DNA from: JBLHKE01 sp047619485
Lineage (GTDB): Bacteria; Verrucomicrobiota; Verrucomicrobiia; Verrucomicrobiales; DEV007
Reading direction: 5' to 3'
NCBI GenBank assembly: GCA_047619485.1
Contig: JBLHKE010000143.1
Location: 1 to 12,919 of the forward strand
DNA length: 12,919 nucleotides
Shown here in pieces: positions 6,531 through 12,740 of this stretch (position 1 is the stretch's first letter; the number at the start of each line of letters is the position of its first letter). The notes beneath the pieces were generated by a model that was given only the letters and a program-made list of their open reading frames with translations, searched no databases and was not told the DNA's origin. The translations under genes and the position numbers were made by a program.

Positions 6531-7285
6531 GGCGAATCGTCGGAATGTTGGTGCTCGTAGAGGCGGCTGTGGCGGACGAAGGCACTGAAGGCGGTGGCTT
6601 TGGCGATCCAGTATCCGGGGAAGCCGTCGAGGAATCCGCGCCGTAGGATGTAGCCGCGAAAGAAGCGCCACCATGGTCGAAACGCGTTCTGGACGAGCGA
6701 CCACTTGCGACCAGCCTGGAGTTCCTTGTTGAGGAAGGCGTCGCTAAAGCCGTTCAGCTTGTCGAGGAAGCTGTTCACGTTCGGATAGGAGTAGTGCAGC
6801 AGGTCCGCTGTCAGTCGGACAATGGAGCCGTCGACCTCGACGTTGTCGTGCCCAGGGTCGCCAACGAAGCGACCATTCTTGCGCCGGAATAAGCGCAGTT
6901 TCCTATCGGGATACCAATCGCCGTGGCGGATCCAGCGCCCGAGAAATTTGCTCAGCCGCGGAAAGCTGGCGCCGTTGCTGGCCGGATCGTCTTTCTCTAG
7001 CGTTTGTTTGATTTGTTCGCGCAGGCCATCGGAGAGTTCCTCGTCTGCGTCAAGGCAGAGCACCCAAGGCTGGGTTGCCTGGCTGAGGGCAAAGTTCTTC
7101 TGGTCACGAAAGCCTTGCCAATCCTGATGAAACCACTTGGCAGAAAACTCCTCGGCAACCGCTCGGGTTTTATCGGTGGAGCCGGAATCGACGACCACAA
7201 TTTCGTCCGCGAGGTCGCCCAAGCTACTCAGGCAGCGGCGGAGGTTGATTTCCTCGTTGAGGGTGACGACGGTGACGGTGAGCAC
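6527..7285 (-). CDS. Glycosyltransferase family 2, WaaE/KdtX-like
   Basis: The 252-residue protein is a GT-A fold enzyme. It shows V-T-V-V-T-L-N-E-E-I-N-L (4-15), E-I-V-V-V-D-S-G-S-T-D-K-T (28-40) and the metal/nucleotide-binding D-A-D at 79-81 inside V-L-C-L-D-A-D-E-E-L. The downstream acceptor-side motif R-H-G-D-W-Y-P-D-R-K-L-R-L-F (120-133) is typical of the WaaE/KdtX branch, which transfers glucose to heptose in lipopolysaccharide core. The C-terminus carries a Trp/Phe/Arg-rich amphipathic region (R-P-W-W-R-F-F-R-G-Y, 203-212) that probably lies on the membrane. The start is a GTG at 7285; no ATG is available at a sensible position. It is coupled to the family 4 gene by a 4-base overlap. 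A possible promoter with a very short leader lies just upstream. Confidence 0.94.
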   Translation of the reverse strand: MLTVTVVTLNEEINLRRCLSSLGDLADEIVVVDSGSTDKTRAVAEEFSAKWFHQDWQGFRDQKNFALSQATQPWVLCLDADEELSDGLREQIKQTLEKDDPASNGASFPRLSKFLGRWIRHGDWYPDRKLRLFRRKNGRFVGDPGHDNVEVDGSIVRLTADLLHYSYPNVNSFLDKLNGFSDAFLNKELQAGRKWSLVQNAFRPWWRFFRGYILRRGFLDGFPGYWIAKATAFSAFVRHSRLYEHQHSDDSP

Positions 7286-7297
7286 GGAAATTGTTTA

Positions 7298-7326
7298 ACT
7301 ATTCTTAAGTTTGCCAGCGATGGCAA
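7298..7326 (-). promoter_or_regulatory. Candidate promoter and dyad upstream of the glycosyltransferase pair
   Basis: On the minus strand TTGCCA (7326-7321) and AATAGT (7303-7298) are separated by 17 bases, a fair sigma-70-like match. Transcription would start near 7291, leaving only about 6 bases before the GTG at 7285. The -35 hexamer is one arm of a perfect dyad TTGCCA-GCGA-TGGCAA (7311-7326), a possible operator shared with the divergent mtnA. This is pattern matching only. Confidence 0.3.
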
Positions 7327-7354
7327 GGATCATTCATAACGCAAAAACCACAGC

Positions 7355-8485
7355 ATGCGAGTCGGAGACCAATATTTCAGAACCGTTTGGATGGAGGGCG
7401 AGGTCGTCCGGATCATCGATCAACGCGCGCTACCGTTCGATTTCGTGCTCGAGGGGCTAGCGAGCGTCGATGAGGTGGCGGTTGCAATCAAGGACATGCA
7501 TGTGCGTGGCGCGGGGTGCATCGGAGCTACCGCCGGGTATGGAATGCTGTTGGCGACGCGCGAGGCACTGCGATCTGATGACTTTGAGACGACTTTTGCT
7601 GAACGGGCGCAGCGCTTGGTGGCGACACGGCCGACCGCGACCAATTTGAGCTGGGCGGTCGACCGAATATTAAATTTAGTTAAGCGAATTCGTTCCACGG
7701 GGAACCTGGCTAACAATGAGGAACTTTTGGGGGTTGTGCGTGCTGAGGCTGATTTAATCGCAGATGAAGACGCGGCTGCCTGCGAGCGCATAGGTGAGCA
7801 CGGCTTGGAGATCATTCGCGGTCTCGCCGCGGGCAAGAAATCCGGTGAAACGGTCAACATTCTGACGCACTGCAATGCCGGCTGGTTGGCGTTTGTCGAT
7901 CATGGCTCCGCGACCGCGCCGATTTACGCGGCGCATCGAGCTGGAATCCCAGTGCACGTCTGGGTGGATGAGACGCGGCCGAGAAACCAGGGGGCGCGCT
8001 TGACCGCTTGGGAATTGGCGCAGGAAGGAGTGCCGCATACACTGATTGTAGACAATGCTGGAGGGCATTTGATGCAGCGTGGACAGGTGGACATGGTGAT
8101 CACGGGCACGGATCGAACCACCTTTACGGGAGATGTCGCCAACAAGATTGGCACATATTTGAAAGCTCTTGCCGCTAAGGATAATAACATTCCTTTTTAC
8201 GTCTCGTTGCCATCGTCAACATTTGACTGGGAATGCCGTGACGGCGTCGCTGAGATCCCAATCGAAGAGCGTGGGTCGGCAGAAGTGACCGAAATTGAAG
8301 GGCAGGGGCTTGGTGTTGATGGGGATTTGGCGGAGTTGCGAACGGTGCGCCTCAGCAACTCGCTGGCGGCGAACCCGGCCTTTGATGTGACTCCGGCGCG
8401 CCTGGTCACTGGCTTGATAACCGAGCGCGGAATCTGTGCGGCGAGCGAGGCTGGGATCTTGGGAATGTTTCCAGAGCGGAGATGA
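7355..8485 (+). CDS. mtnA: S-methyl-5-thioribose-1-phosphate isomerase
   Basis: MtnA converts methylthioribose-1-phosphate to methylthioribulose-1-phosphate in the methionine salvage pathway. The 376-residue protein belongs to the eIF2B-like isomerase family. Motifs in order are I-D-Q-R-A-L-P (21-27), M-H-V-R-G-A-G-C-I-G-A-T-A-G-Y-G (48-63), N-I-L-T-H-C-N-A-G-W-L-A with the catalytic Cys173, the segment D-E-T-R-P-R-N-Q-G-A-R-L-T-A-W-E-L (205-221), and G-T-D-R-T-T-F-T-G-D-V-A-N-K-I-G-T-Y with the catalytic Asp253. The ATG at 7355 gives a natural N-terminus. Its gene is divergent from the glycosyltransferases across a 69-base spacer. No other methionine salvage gene is adjacent. The related ribose-1,5-bisphosphate isomerases are less likely given the full set of MtnA motifs. 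Confidence 0.95.
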   Translation: MRVGDQYFRTVWMEGEVVRIIDQRALPFDFVLEGLASVDEVAVAIKDMHVRGAGCIGATAGYGMLLATREALRSDDFETTFAERAQRLVATRPTATNLSWAVDRILNLVKRIRSTGNLANNEELLGVVRAEADLIADEDAAACERIGEHGLEIIRGLAAGKKSGETVNILTHCNAGWLAFVDHGSATAPIYAAHRAGIPVHVWVDETRPRNQGARLTAWELAQEGVPHTLIVDNAGGHLMQRGQVDMVITGTDRTTFTGDVANKIGTYLKALAAKDNNIPFYVSLPSSTFDWECRDGVAEIPIEERGSAEVTEIEGQGLGVDGDLAELRTVRLSNSLAANPAFDVTPARLVTGLITERGICAASEAGILGMFPERR

Positions 8486-8705
8486 CGGCGTAACTTCGAC
8501 TTCAAAATCGAAGCGCTGTGCCATGCCATTCGAGCGAGACCCAAAAAATACAGGCATCCCCCTACACTAATAACTTCATACAATATATGTAATGTAAAAT
8601 AGCATACTGTGGAATCGCAGGGAAGGTTCCCCATCAATTGGATCTCTGAAGCGTCTCATTAGAAATTGATTAAGGATCGCTAACTAAATGCTTCGCGCAC
8701 CTTAA
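8486..8705. other. Non-coding interval after mtnA with an AT-rich patch
   Basis: No convincing gene is seen. A short stem (CTTCGA 8494-8499 with TCGAAG 8508-8513) lies just after the mtnA stop but has no T-tract. Bases 8565-8610 are strongly AT-rich compared with the flanking genes. GGGAA-GG-TTCCC (8620-8631) is a small inverted repeat. The rest is unremarkable. Confidence 0.4.
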
Positions 8706-8897
8706 CTACTTTTGTGGACGGCTGGAATCGAACGCATCGATGGCTTTCACAGCGTCGCGCAGATGGTGCCCCCAGTGGTAGCCATACGAATTCGACCTGA
8801 AATGGGCATCAGTAACCTGCGGGCATTGGCTAGTTCGCTGGGATAGGCCTACCCAGGCGCAGAAATTCTTTGCTGCTGCAATGAATCGATCAGGCAT
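8706..8897 (-). pseudogene. Possible IS110-family transposase remnant
   Basis: A 63-codon open frame on the minus strand contains A-A-K-N-F-C-A-W-V-G-L-S-Q-R-T-S near residues 8-23. This resembles the conserved 'F-A-A-W-L-G-L-x-P-R-Q-x-S' segment in the C-terminal transposase domain of IS110/IS116/IS902 elements, where it is normally followed by T-G-G-K. Here the following residues do not continue the family pattern, and a TGA lies two codons upstream of the ATG, so neither the N-terminal DEDD domain nor the end is present. It could be a decayed insertion or a coincidental match in a small ORF. It lies next to the AP2-domain gene in the least ordinary part of the window. Confidence 0.25.
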
Positions 8898-8929
8898 CGC
8901 TCAGACCGCCCAGGGAGCCAGAAACGGAG

Positions 8930-8961
8930 CAAGGAGCGAACATCATGCGGTTCGCTCCTTG
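8930..8961 (-). terminator. Perfect 12-bp hairpin downstream of the AP2-domain gene
   Basis: CAAGGAGCGAAC (8930-8941) and GTTCGCTCCTTG (8950-8961) are exact reverse complements around an 8-base loop. The stem begins 30 bases beyond the stop of the minus-strand AP2-domain gene, the right place for a transcription terminator or an mRNA-stabilising 3' end. A proper T-tract is missing on either strand, so intrinsic termination is uncertain. Confidence 0.5.
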
Positions 8962-8991
8962 AACTCACTGGCAAAGAAAGGGTTCGATGGA

Positions 8992-9450
8992 TTAAGCGGT
9001 CACCTTAGCGATGTCTCGCAGCGCCTCTTTACGGGCTTTAACGGCTAGCTTATAAGCTTTTTCGTCGCCGTATTTGTTGACGGAAAACTGACGTTTGATC
9101 CGTTTTCCGCCCCGAGCAGGCGTCCAGGAAGCTTCCCAAGTCTTATAAGTGTACTGCCAGCCGTTCTTCTCGACGACATTCTTCCTCAGGCGGACGCCCA
9201 AGACGTTGCCGGTGCGGCTCTCGGCTCGCTTTACCAGTTCAAGGCGGGTGTATGGTCGCAGTTTCTCAATCTGCTCATCTCGGAATCGTTTGGCAGCGGC
9301 CAGAGATCCCCTTTTCCCTCGATAATCTTTATCGGAGAAATACTTCGCAACGTGCTTTCCGCGGCGCGTGAGGCGAACCTCCCAGCCGTGAGTTCCAGCC
9401 TTTCCTTTGTCGATATCGATGCGGGAAATGTTGCGATTCGTGTTTGCCAT
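8992..9450 (-). CDS. Protein with two AP2-like DNA-binding domains
   Basis: The 152-residue basic protein (many Lys and Arg) shows two copies of an AP2/ERF-like layout. The first, about residues 5-65, has I-S-R-I-D, then G-W-E-V-R-L-T-R-R-G-K-H-V-A-K-Y-F, then G-S-L-A-A-A-K-R-F-R-D-E. The second, about 83-146, has V-L-G-V-R-L, then T-W-E-A-S-W, then G-K-R-I-K-R-Q-F-S-V and E-K-A-Y-K-L-A-V-K-A-R. Each gives three beta strands followed by one helix, the AP2 fold that binds DNA through the sheet. Bacterial AP2 domains are mostly known from phage and homing HNH endonucleases, but no nuclease domain is present here. An in-frame TAA lies 3 codons upstream of the ATG, fixing the start at 9450 or later. 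AAGGA directly abuts the ATG, too close for an ordinary ribosome binding site. Its targets are unknown. Confidence 0.78.
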   Translation of the reverse strand: MANTNRNISRIDIDKGKAGTHGWEVRLTRRGKHVAKYFSDKDYRGKRGSLAAAKRFRDEQIEKLRPYTRLELVKRAESRTGNVLGVRLRKNVVEKNGWQYTYKTWEASWTPARGGKRIKRQFSVNKYGDEKAYKLAVKARKEALRDIAKVTA

Positions 9451-9633
9451 TCCTTCTTATATTTTGCGTTCTGTGGGTCTGCTAATGGCAACATACCGAA
9501 GCCATGGAGGGATGCAAATGGCGGTTTCTCCCTTATTTCTCGTAAGGTTTCCAGCTTCTGAATAGCTTGTTACATTTTATCTTTAAATCAATTAAAATGA
9601 GTGACATAGGATATTTTTTACGTTTTTCATTAA
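9451..9633. other. AT-rich spacer between the AP2-domain gene and tlyA
   Basis: No gene is seen. Bases 9560-9650 are much more AT-rich than neighbouring genes and include an ATTAATTAATTAA run (9629-9641) that overlaps the tlyA stop. On the minus strand TTAGCA (9485-9480) and TATAAG (9461-9456) are 18 bases apart and form a possible promoter for the AP2-domain gene; transcription would then begin at or beside its ATG. Confidence 0.35.
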
Positions 9634-10383
9634 TTAATTAAAACGCTGAAAATGGCCTAAAAACTCCTGATTTCCATCCGTGCCGGAAATTGGGGAATCG
9701 ATGATCGCGAGAAACTCATGCCCGAGTTCCCCGATGACGAAATCGGTTACTTTGGTCGCGGCTGACTGGCGGATGGTTTCGTCTCGGACGATCCCACCCT
9801 TTCCGACTTGGCCACGTTCGACTTCGAACTGTGGTTTGATCAATGCGATGATCTGCCCATCAGGTTTCAAGACACTGAAGGCGGCAGGTAGAATCTTGGT
9901 GAGTGAAATGAACGAGACGTCGATCACGATCAGGTCGACCGATTCCGGCAGGTCGGTCGGAGTGAGATGGCGCGCGTTGAACTTCTCCCTGGCGACGACA
10001 CGTGGGTCATTGCGAATTTTCCAGACGAGTTGGTTGGTACCGACATCGATGGCGTAGACCTTCTTCGCTCCATGCTGAAGTAGGCAGTCGGTGAAGCCGC
10101 CCGTGGAGGCGCCAATGTCGAGGCAAGTCAGGCCGCTCGGATCGGTTTCAAAACAGGTTAACGCCCCCTCAAGCTTGAGTCCGCCACGGCCGACGTAACG
10201 GGGTTTGTTTTTAACCGTAATTTCTGCGTCGAGAGCGACCTTGGTGGCAGGCTTGTCGACGGTATGCCCCCCTACCCGAACTTCTCCAGCGAGAATCAGT
10301 CGTTTGGCTTGCTCGCGGGAGTCGCAGAGTTTTTTCTGCACCAAGGCCTGATCGAGGCGCTCTTTGGATGGTTGGCTGGGCAT
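9634..10383 (-). CDS. tlyA: TlyA-family rRNA (cytidine-2'-O)-methyltransferase
   Basis: The 249-residue protein has an N-terminal S4 RNA-binding domain (residues 9-60: R-L-D-Q-A-L-V, then S-R-E-Q-A-K-R-L-I-L-A-G-E-V-R-V) joined to an FtsJ/RrmJ-type methyltransferase domain. The SAM-binding motif is C-L-D-I-G-A-S-T-G-G-F-T-D-C (87-100), preceded by Y-V-G-R-G-G-L-K-L (63-71). A catalytic tetrad like that of 2'-O-methyltransferases can be placed at Lys70, Asp155 (I-V-I-D-V-S-F), Lys183 (L-I-K-P-Q-F-E) and Glu240 (G-N-Q-E-F). TlyA methylates 16S and 23S rRNA cytidines with SAM. In Mycobacterium loss gives capreomycin resistance. Start and length fit the family. It is divergent from the membrane-protein gene and monocistronic as far as visible. 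Confidence 0.96.
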   Translation of the reverse strand: MPSQPSKERLDQALVQKKLCDSREQAKRLILAGEVRVGGHTVDKPATKVALDAEITVKNKPRYVGRGGLKLEGALTCFETDPSGLTCLDIGASTGGFTDCLLQHGAKKVYAIDVGTNQLVWKIRNDPRVVAREKFNARHLTPTDLPESVDLIVIDVSFISLTKILPAAFSVLKPDGQIIALIKPQFEVERGQVGKGGIVRDETIRQSAATKVTDFVIGELGHEFLAIIDSPISGTDGNQEFLGHFQRFN

Positions 10384-10404
10384 TTCGAGGAATGGTGCGC
10401 GTGA

Positions 10405-10432
10405 ATGTTAGTTTTGGAAAGACGTTTGCCAA
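10405..10432 (-). promoter_or_regulatory. Candidate promoter for tlyA
   Basis: On the minus strand TTGGCA (10432-10427) and TAACAT (10410-10405) are 16 bases apart, about 22 bases before the tlyA ATG. The -35 hexamer overlaps a small palindrome TGCCA-A-TGGCA (10427-10437), which resembles the dyad at 7311-7326 but has a different spacer. Evidence is pattern only. Confidence 0.3.
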
Positions 10433-10474
10433 TGGCATTGAATTTGATAGCCTCCGGCGCTGCTGCGTTTTGTA

Positions 10475-10774
10475 ATGGACTTCGACCGCCTCCTCACTCA
10501 CTTGCACTCCTTTTTGGCGTGGTTTCGCCAATGGGCGAATGCCGCGGTGAGGTGGTGTGGGCGTGAGCCGCAGCTGAGAGTGATTCTCTTCCTATTTGCA
10601 TTCTCGCCAGCGCTGTTGACTGGCTACTGGATTTCTGAGTTCGCGGTCAATGTTCCAGTGTGGGATGGCTGGGAGCGTGGGGTGCTGTTGCGCAAGGCGC
10701 ACGAGGGAACCTTGGATTTCGCCTATCTGAGTTCGCCCACATCGATCACCGGCCTCTGGTGCCGAGGCTCCTGA
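10475..10774 (+). pseudogene. 5' part of a frameshifted polytopic membrane protein
   Basis: From the ATG at 10475 the frame encodes an amphipathic N-terminus, one membrane helix (about residues 36-53) and the loop V-P-V-W-D-G-W-E-R-G-V-L-L (61-72). It then runs into unrelated residues and a TGA at 10772. The expected continuation is in the overlapping frame, where I-D-H-R-P-L-V-P-R-L-L follows. Joining the two with a -1 shift between about 10727 and 10741 gives a continuous protein of about 679 residues. I see no X-XXY-YYZ slippery heptamer there, so a one-base deletion or a sequencing error is more likely than programmed frameshifting. This segment supplies the first transmembrane helix and the acidic loop that the downstream frame lacks. 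Confidence 0.75.
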
Positions 10775-12513
10775 CGCTGGCTGCGGCCACTGCGTCGAAC
10801 GGAGATCTTCGCGTCGAAATGTGGATCGGTTTTGCAGCGATTCTGGGAGGGGCGATTGGACTGTTCTATGTCCTGCTGAAGACCTTCGGCCGGAGTCCAT
10901 GGCTTTGGACGACGGCTTTCCTAGTCAATATTGTGCTGTTCTCCCCGGTTCAGTACCAGAATTTCTTGTGGGCGGTGCAATTGGCGTTTTTGCTGCCGCT
11001 GGGTTGCCTGGGAATGATTGTGGCTGTGATGCGGTCTCGATGGTGGCTGTCGGTGAAGTTCGTGCTGTGCGTGGTTTTGTCGATGATCGGCACCTTCAGT
11101 TTCGGTCACGGCTTAGTGCTATGGCCGGTGGCGATCTGTCTCGCGCTCATGTTGCGCGGGTTCGCCCCAATGCTGCCGAGGCTGGTATTTGCAGGCTTGC
11201 TAGTGCTGATCACCGCCGGGACGGTTTGGTATTACTTCAACGTGAACTTCATCAATACGTCCCAACCGAAGCACGCCTACGGGACGATGCCGGGAGAACG
11301 ACCGCCGGCGATCAATCGGATCGAGAGCTTCCAAGAGAACTACAAGCGGGTAAAATACTACTTCTGGTCGTCGCTGGGCAACGTCATGGCGCGCAATTTC
11401 CACAGCGATCCGGTCGAGGTTTCGGTGAACACGGGGCGCACCTTCGGCTGGCTGTTTGGCGGTTGCCTGCTGTGGATGCTGGCCAGGTGGCACAAGGGTG
11501 GCGACTGGGACGCGTTGCTGCCCTCGGCGGCGGTGGGCACGTTCGCGGTGGTCGTCGCTGGGATGTTGGCGACTGGTCGTGGATCAACCATGCATCTGAG
11601 CCGCTCACTGATGCCGCGCTACATGAGCCAGACGCACTACGTATGTATCGCCGTGATCGTGATGCTGGCCTACATCCTGTGGCACTATCACAAAGCGCTA
11701 AAAGGACAAGCCGCGGTGTATGTGACTTATTTTGCGATCACCCTTGCGGCAGCATTTGCGGCGCTGCAGTCGCAGCAGTGGATCTACGGCATCCACAAGA
11801 TGGAGGCCTGGCACGTGGCGCGTCTCGAGGAACGGTTTGAGCTGATTTTTCTGAACCATTTTGTGCCGCGCCACCCGGATCGGATAGATGGCGATATCGA
11901 TGACGCGGAAGAAGGGGTGGTGCCGTTCTCGATCCAGCAGGCGAAATATCTGAACGAGATCGGGCACCTGCAGCCACCGATGTTTGAGGAAAAGGGCTTC
12001 GGACTGTTTCGCAAGCTCGACGAGCGAGCGCCGCTGAAGCGATCCGACATCGTTTATATCAATATGATGTCGGATAGCCGGATTGCCGTCCGTGGGTTCG
12101 GGACTCTGCTCGATGGGCGAATCGCGGACGGGATCTTGGTGTCGTGGCTACCTGCGGAGGGGGCGCCGTTTCCACGAAATTTGAAGGATTCGAAGAAAGA
12201 ACGCCACTACGCAAAACGATTGGCAGGTGGGGACTGCCAGCTGCTGGATGTGATCGAGATTTACGCCGGGCCAGCGATGCGTGCCTCGTTCTACGATGGG
12301 CAGTTTGGTGAGAACCAGGGCAACTTGTCGCGGATTAAGAATTACGCGCGTTTCGAGAAGGAGATCGATCTCAGCGATATTCCCTTCGACCTGGAAGTCG
12401 ATCTGATCTTCTGGGTGGCCGATACTGAAAACATGCACCTGCTGTCGATGAAACAGGTGTTCAGGTTCAAGCGCAGAAATCTGGAGCCTGGCTGGCTCTA
12501 CAAAGCGAAGTAA
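10660..12513 (+). CDS. Polytopic membrane protein, possibly GT-C-like (main part of the frameshifted gene)
   Basis: The open frame encodes 617 residues, but roughly the first 26 overlap the upstream frame and are probably not native. Genuine sequence seems to begin at H-I-D-H-R-P-L-V-P-R-L-L. About eight to ten hydrophobic helices follow up to residue 370, with the notable segment S-P-V-Q-Y-Q-N-F-L-W-A-V-Q between two of them. After these comes a soluble C-terminal region (about 370-617), likely beta-rich, with R-I-A-V-R-G-F-G-T-L-L-D-G. The combination of an acidic loop after the first helix (W-D-G-W-E in the upstream frame), a multi-pass core and a large C-terminal soluble domain is reminiscent of GT-C glycosyltransferases using lipid-linked sugars. 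This is an inference; I do not recognise the family. An ATG at 10660 in this frame could allow translation of a truncated form, without the first helix. Confidence 0.75.
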   Translation: MGWLGAWGAVAQGARGNLGFRLSEFAHIDHRPLVPRLLTLAAATASNGDLRVEMWIGFAAILGGAIGLFYVLLKTFGRSPWLWTTAFLVNIVLFSPVQYQNFLWAVQLAFLLPLGCLGMIVAVMRSRWWLSVKFVLCVVLSMIGTFSFGHGLVLWPVAICLALMLRGFAPMLPRLVFAGLLVLITAGTVWYYFNVNFINTSQPKHAYGTMPGERPPAINRIESFQENYKRVKYYFWSSLGNVMARNFHSDPVEVSVNTGRTFGWLFGGCLLWMLARWHKGGDWDALLPSAAVGTFAVVVAGMLATGRGSTMHLSRSLMPRYMSQTHYVCIAVIVMLAYILWHYHKALKGQAAVYVTYFAITLAAAFAALQSQQWIYGIHKMEAWHVARLEERFELIFLNHFVPRHPDRIDGDIDDAEEGVVPFSIQQAKYLNEIGHLQPPMFEEKGFGLFRKLDERAPLKRSDIVYINMMSDSRIAVRGFGTLLDGRIADGILVSWLPAEGAPFPRNLKDSKKERHYAKRLAGGDCQLLDVIEIYAGPAMRASFYDGQFGENQGNLSRIKNYARFEKEIDLSDIPFDLEVDLIFWVADTENMHLLSMKQVFRFKRRNLEPGWLYKAK

Positions 12514-12547
12514 GAGAGCTTTGATTTTCGATCGACTCACCCGCTTT

Positions 12548-12710
12548 TAAGGGGTTGTCAGGAAATAAATCATACAAATATGCGCAGGAATTTTCGCCAG
12601 CAATAAGGCCGATTTCAGCGATTATAGCGGGCTATTTGAGTTGGAAGCTAACGCCGGTGATGGCCAAAATAACCAGCAGATTGTAGGAGTTATTTACTGA
12701 CAGGCCCTTA
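12548..12710. mobile_element. MITE-like element with 30-bp inverted ends flanked by TA
   Basis: Bases 12548-12577 and the reverse complement of 12681-12710 agree at 25 of 30 positions (shared core TGTCAG, AAATAA, TACAA). Weaker inverted similarity continues perhaps 25 bases further inward, so much of the 163 bases could fold into one long hairpin. There is no ORF inside. Both ends carry TA at the outer border (12548-12549 and 12709-12710), which would fit a TA target duplication of the IS630/Tc1-mariner type, with TAA/TTA as an alternative. It lies between the membrane-protein gene and a response regulator gene. The parent transposase is not in the window. Confidence 0.6.
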
Positions 12711-12740
12711 GTGGGCTAGTATTTGTCATGAGAACAACTG

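Noticed and set aside
8565..8590. AATAACTTCATACAA resembles part of the left end of the MITE-like element (AATAAATCATACAA).
   Set aside because: The match is short, AT-rich and does not extend; no inverted partner was found nearby.
8706..8740. tRNA T-loop-like bases TGGAATCGAAC at 8723-8733 on the minus strand.
   Set aside because: The flanking bases do not form a T-stem or acceptor stem and no cloverleaf could be drawn.
10727..10741. Programmed -1 ribosomal frameshift in the membrane-protein gene.
   Set aside because: No slippery heptamer or obvious downstream stimulatory structure was seen; a deletion or sequencing error is simpler.
10821..11840. A 339-codon open frame within the membrane-protein gene.
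   Set aside because: It is an out-of-frame shadow with Arg/Gly/Asp-rich composition and no recognisable features; the overlapping frame gives clear membrane helices.
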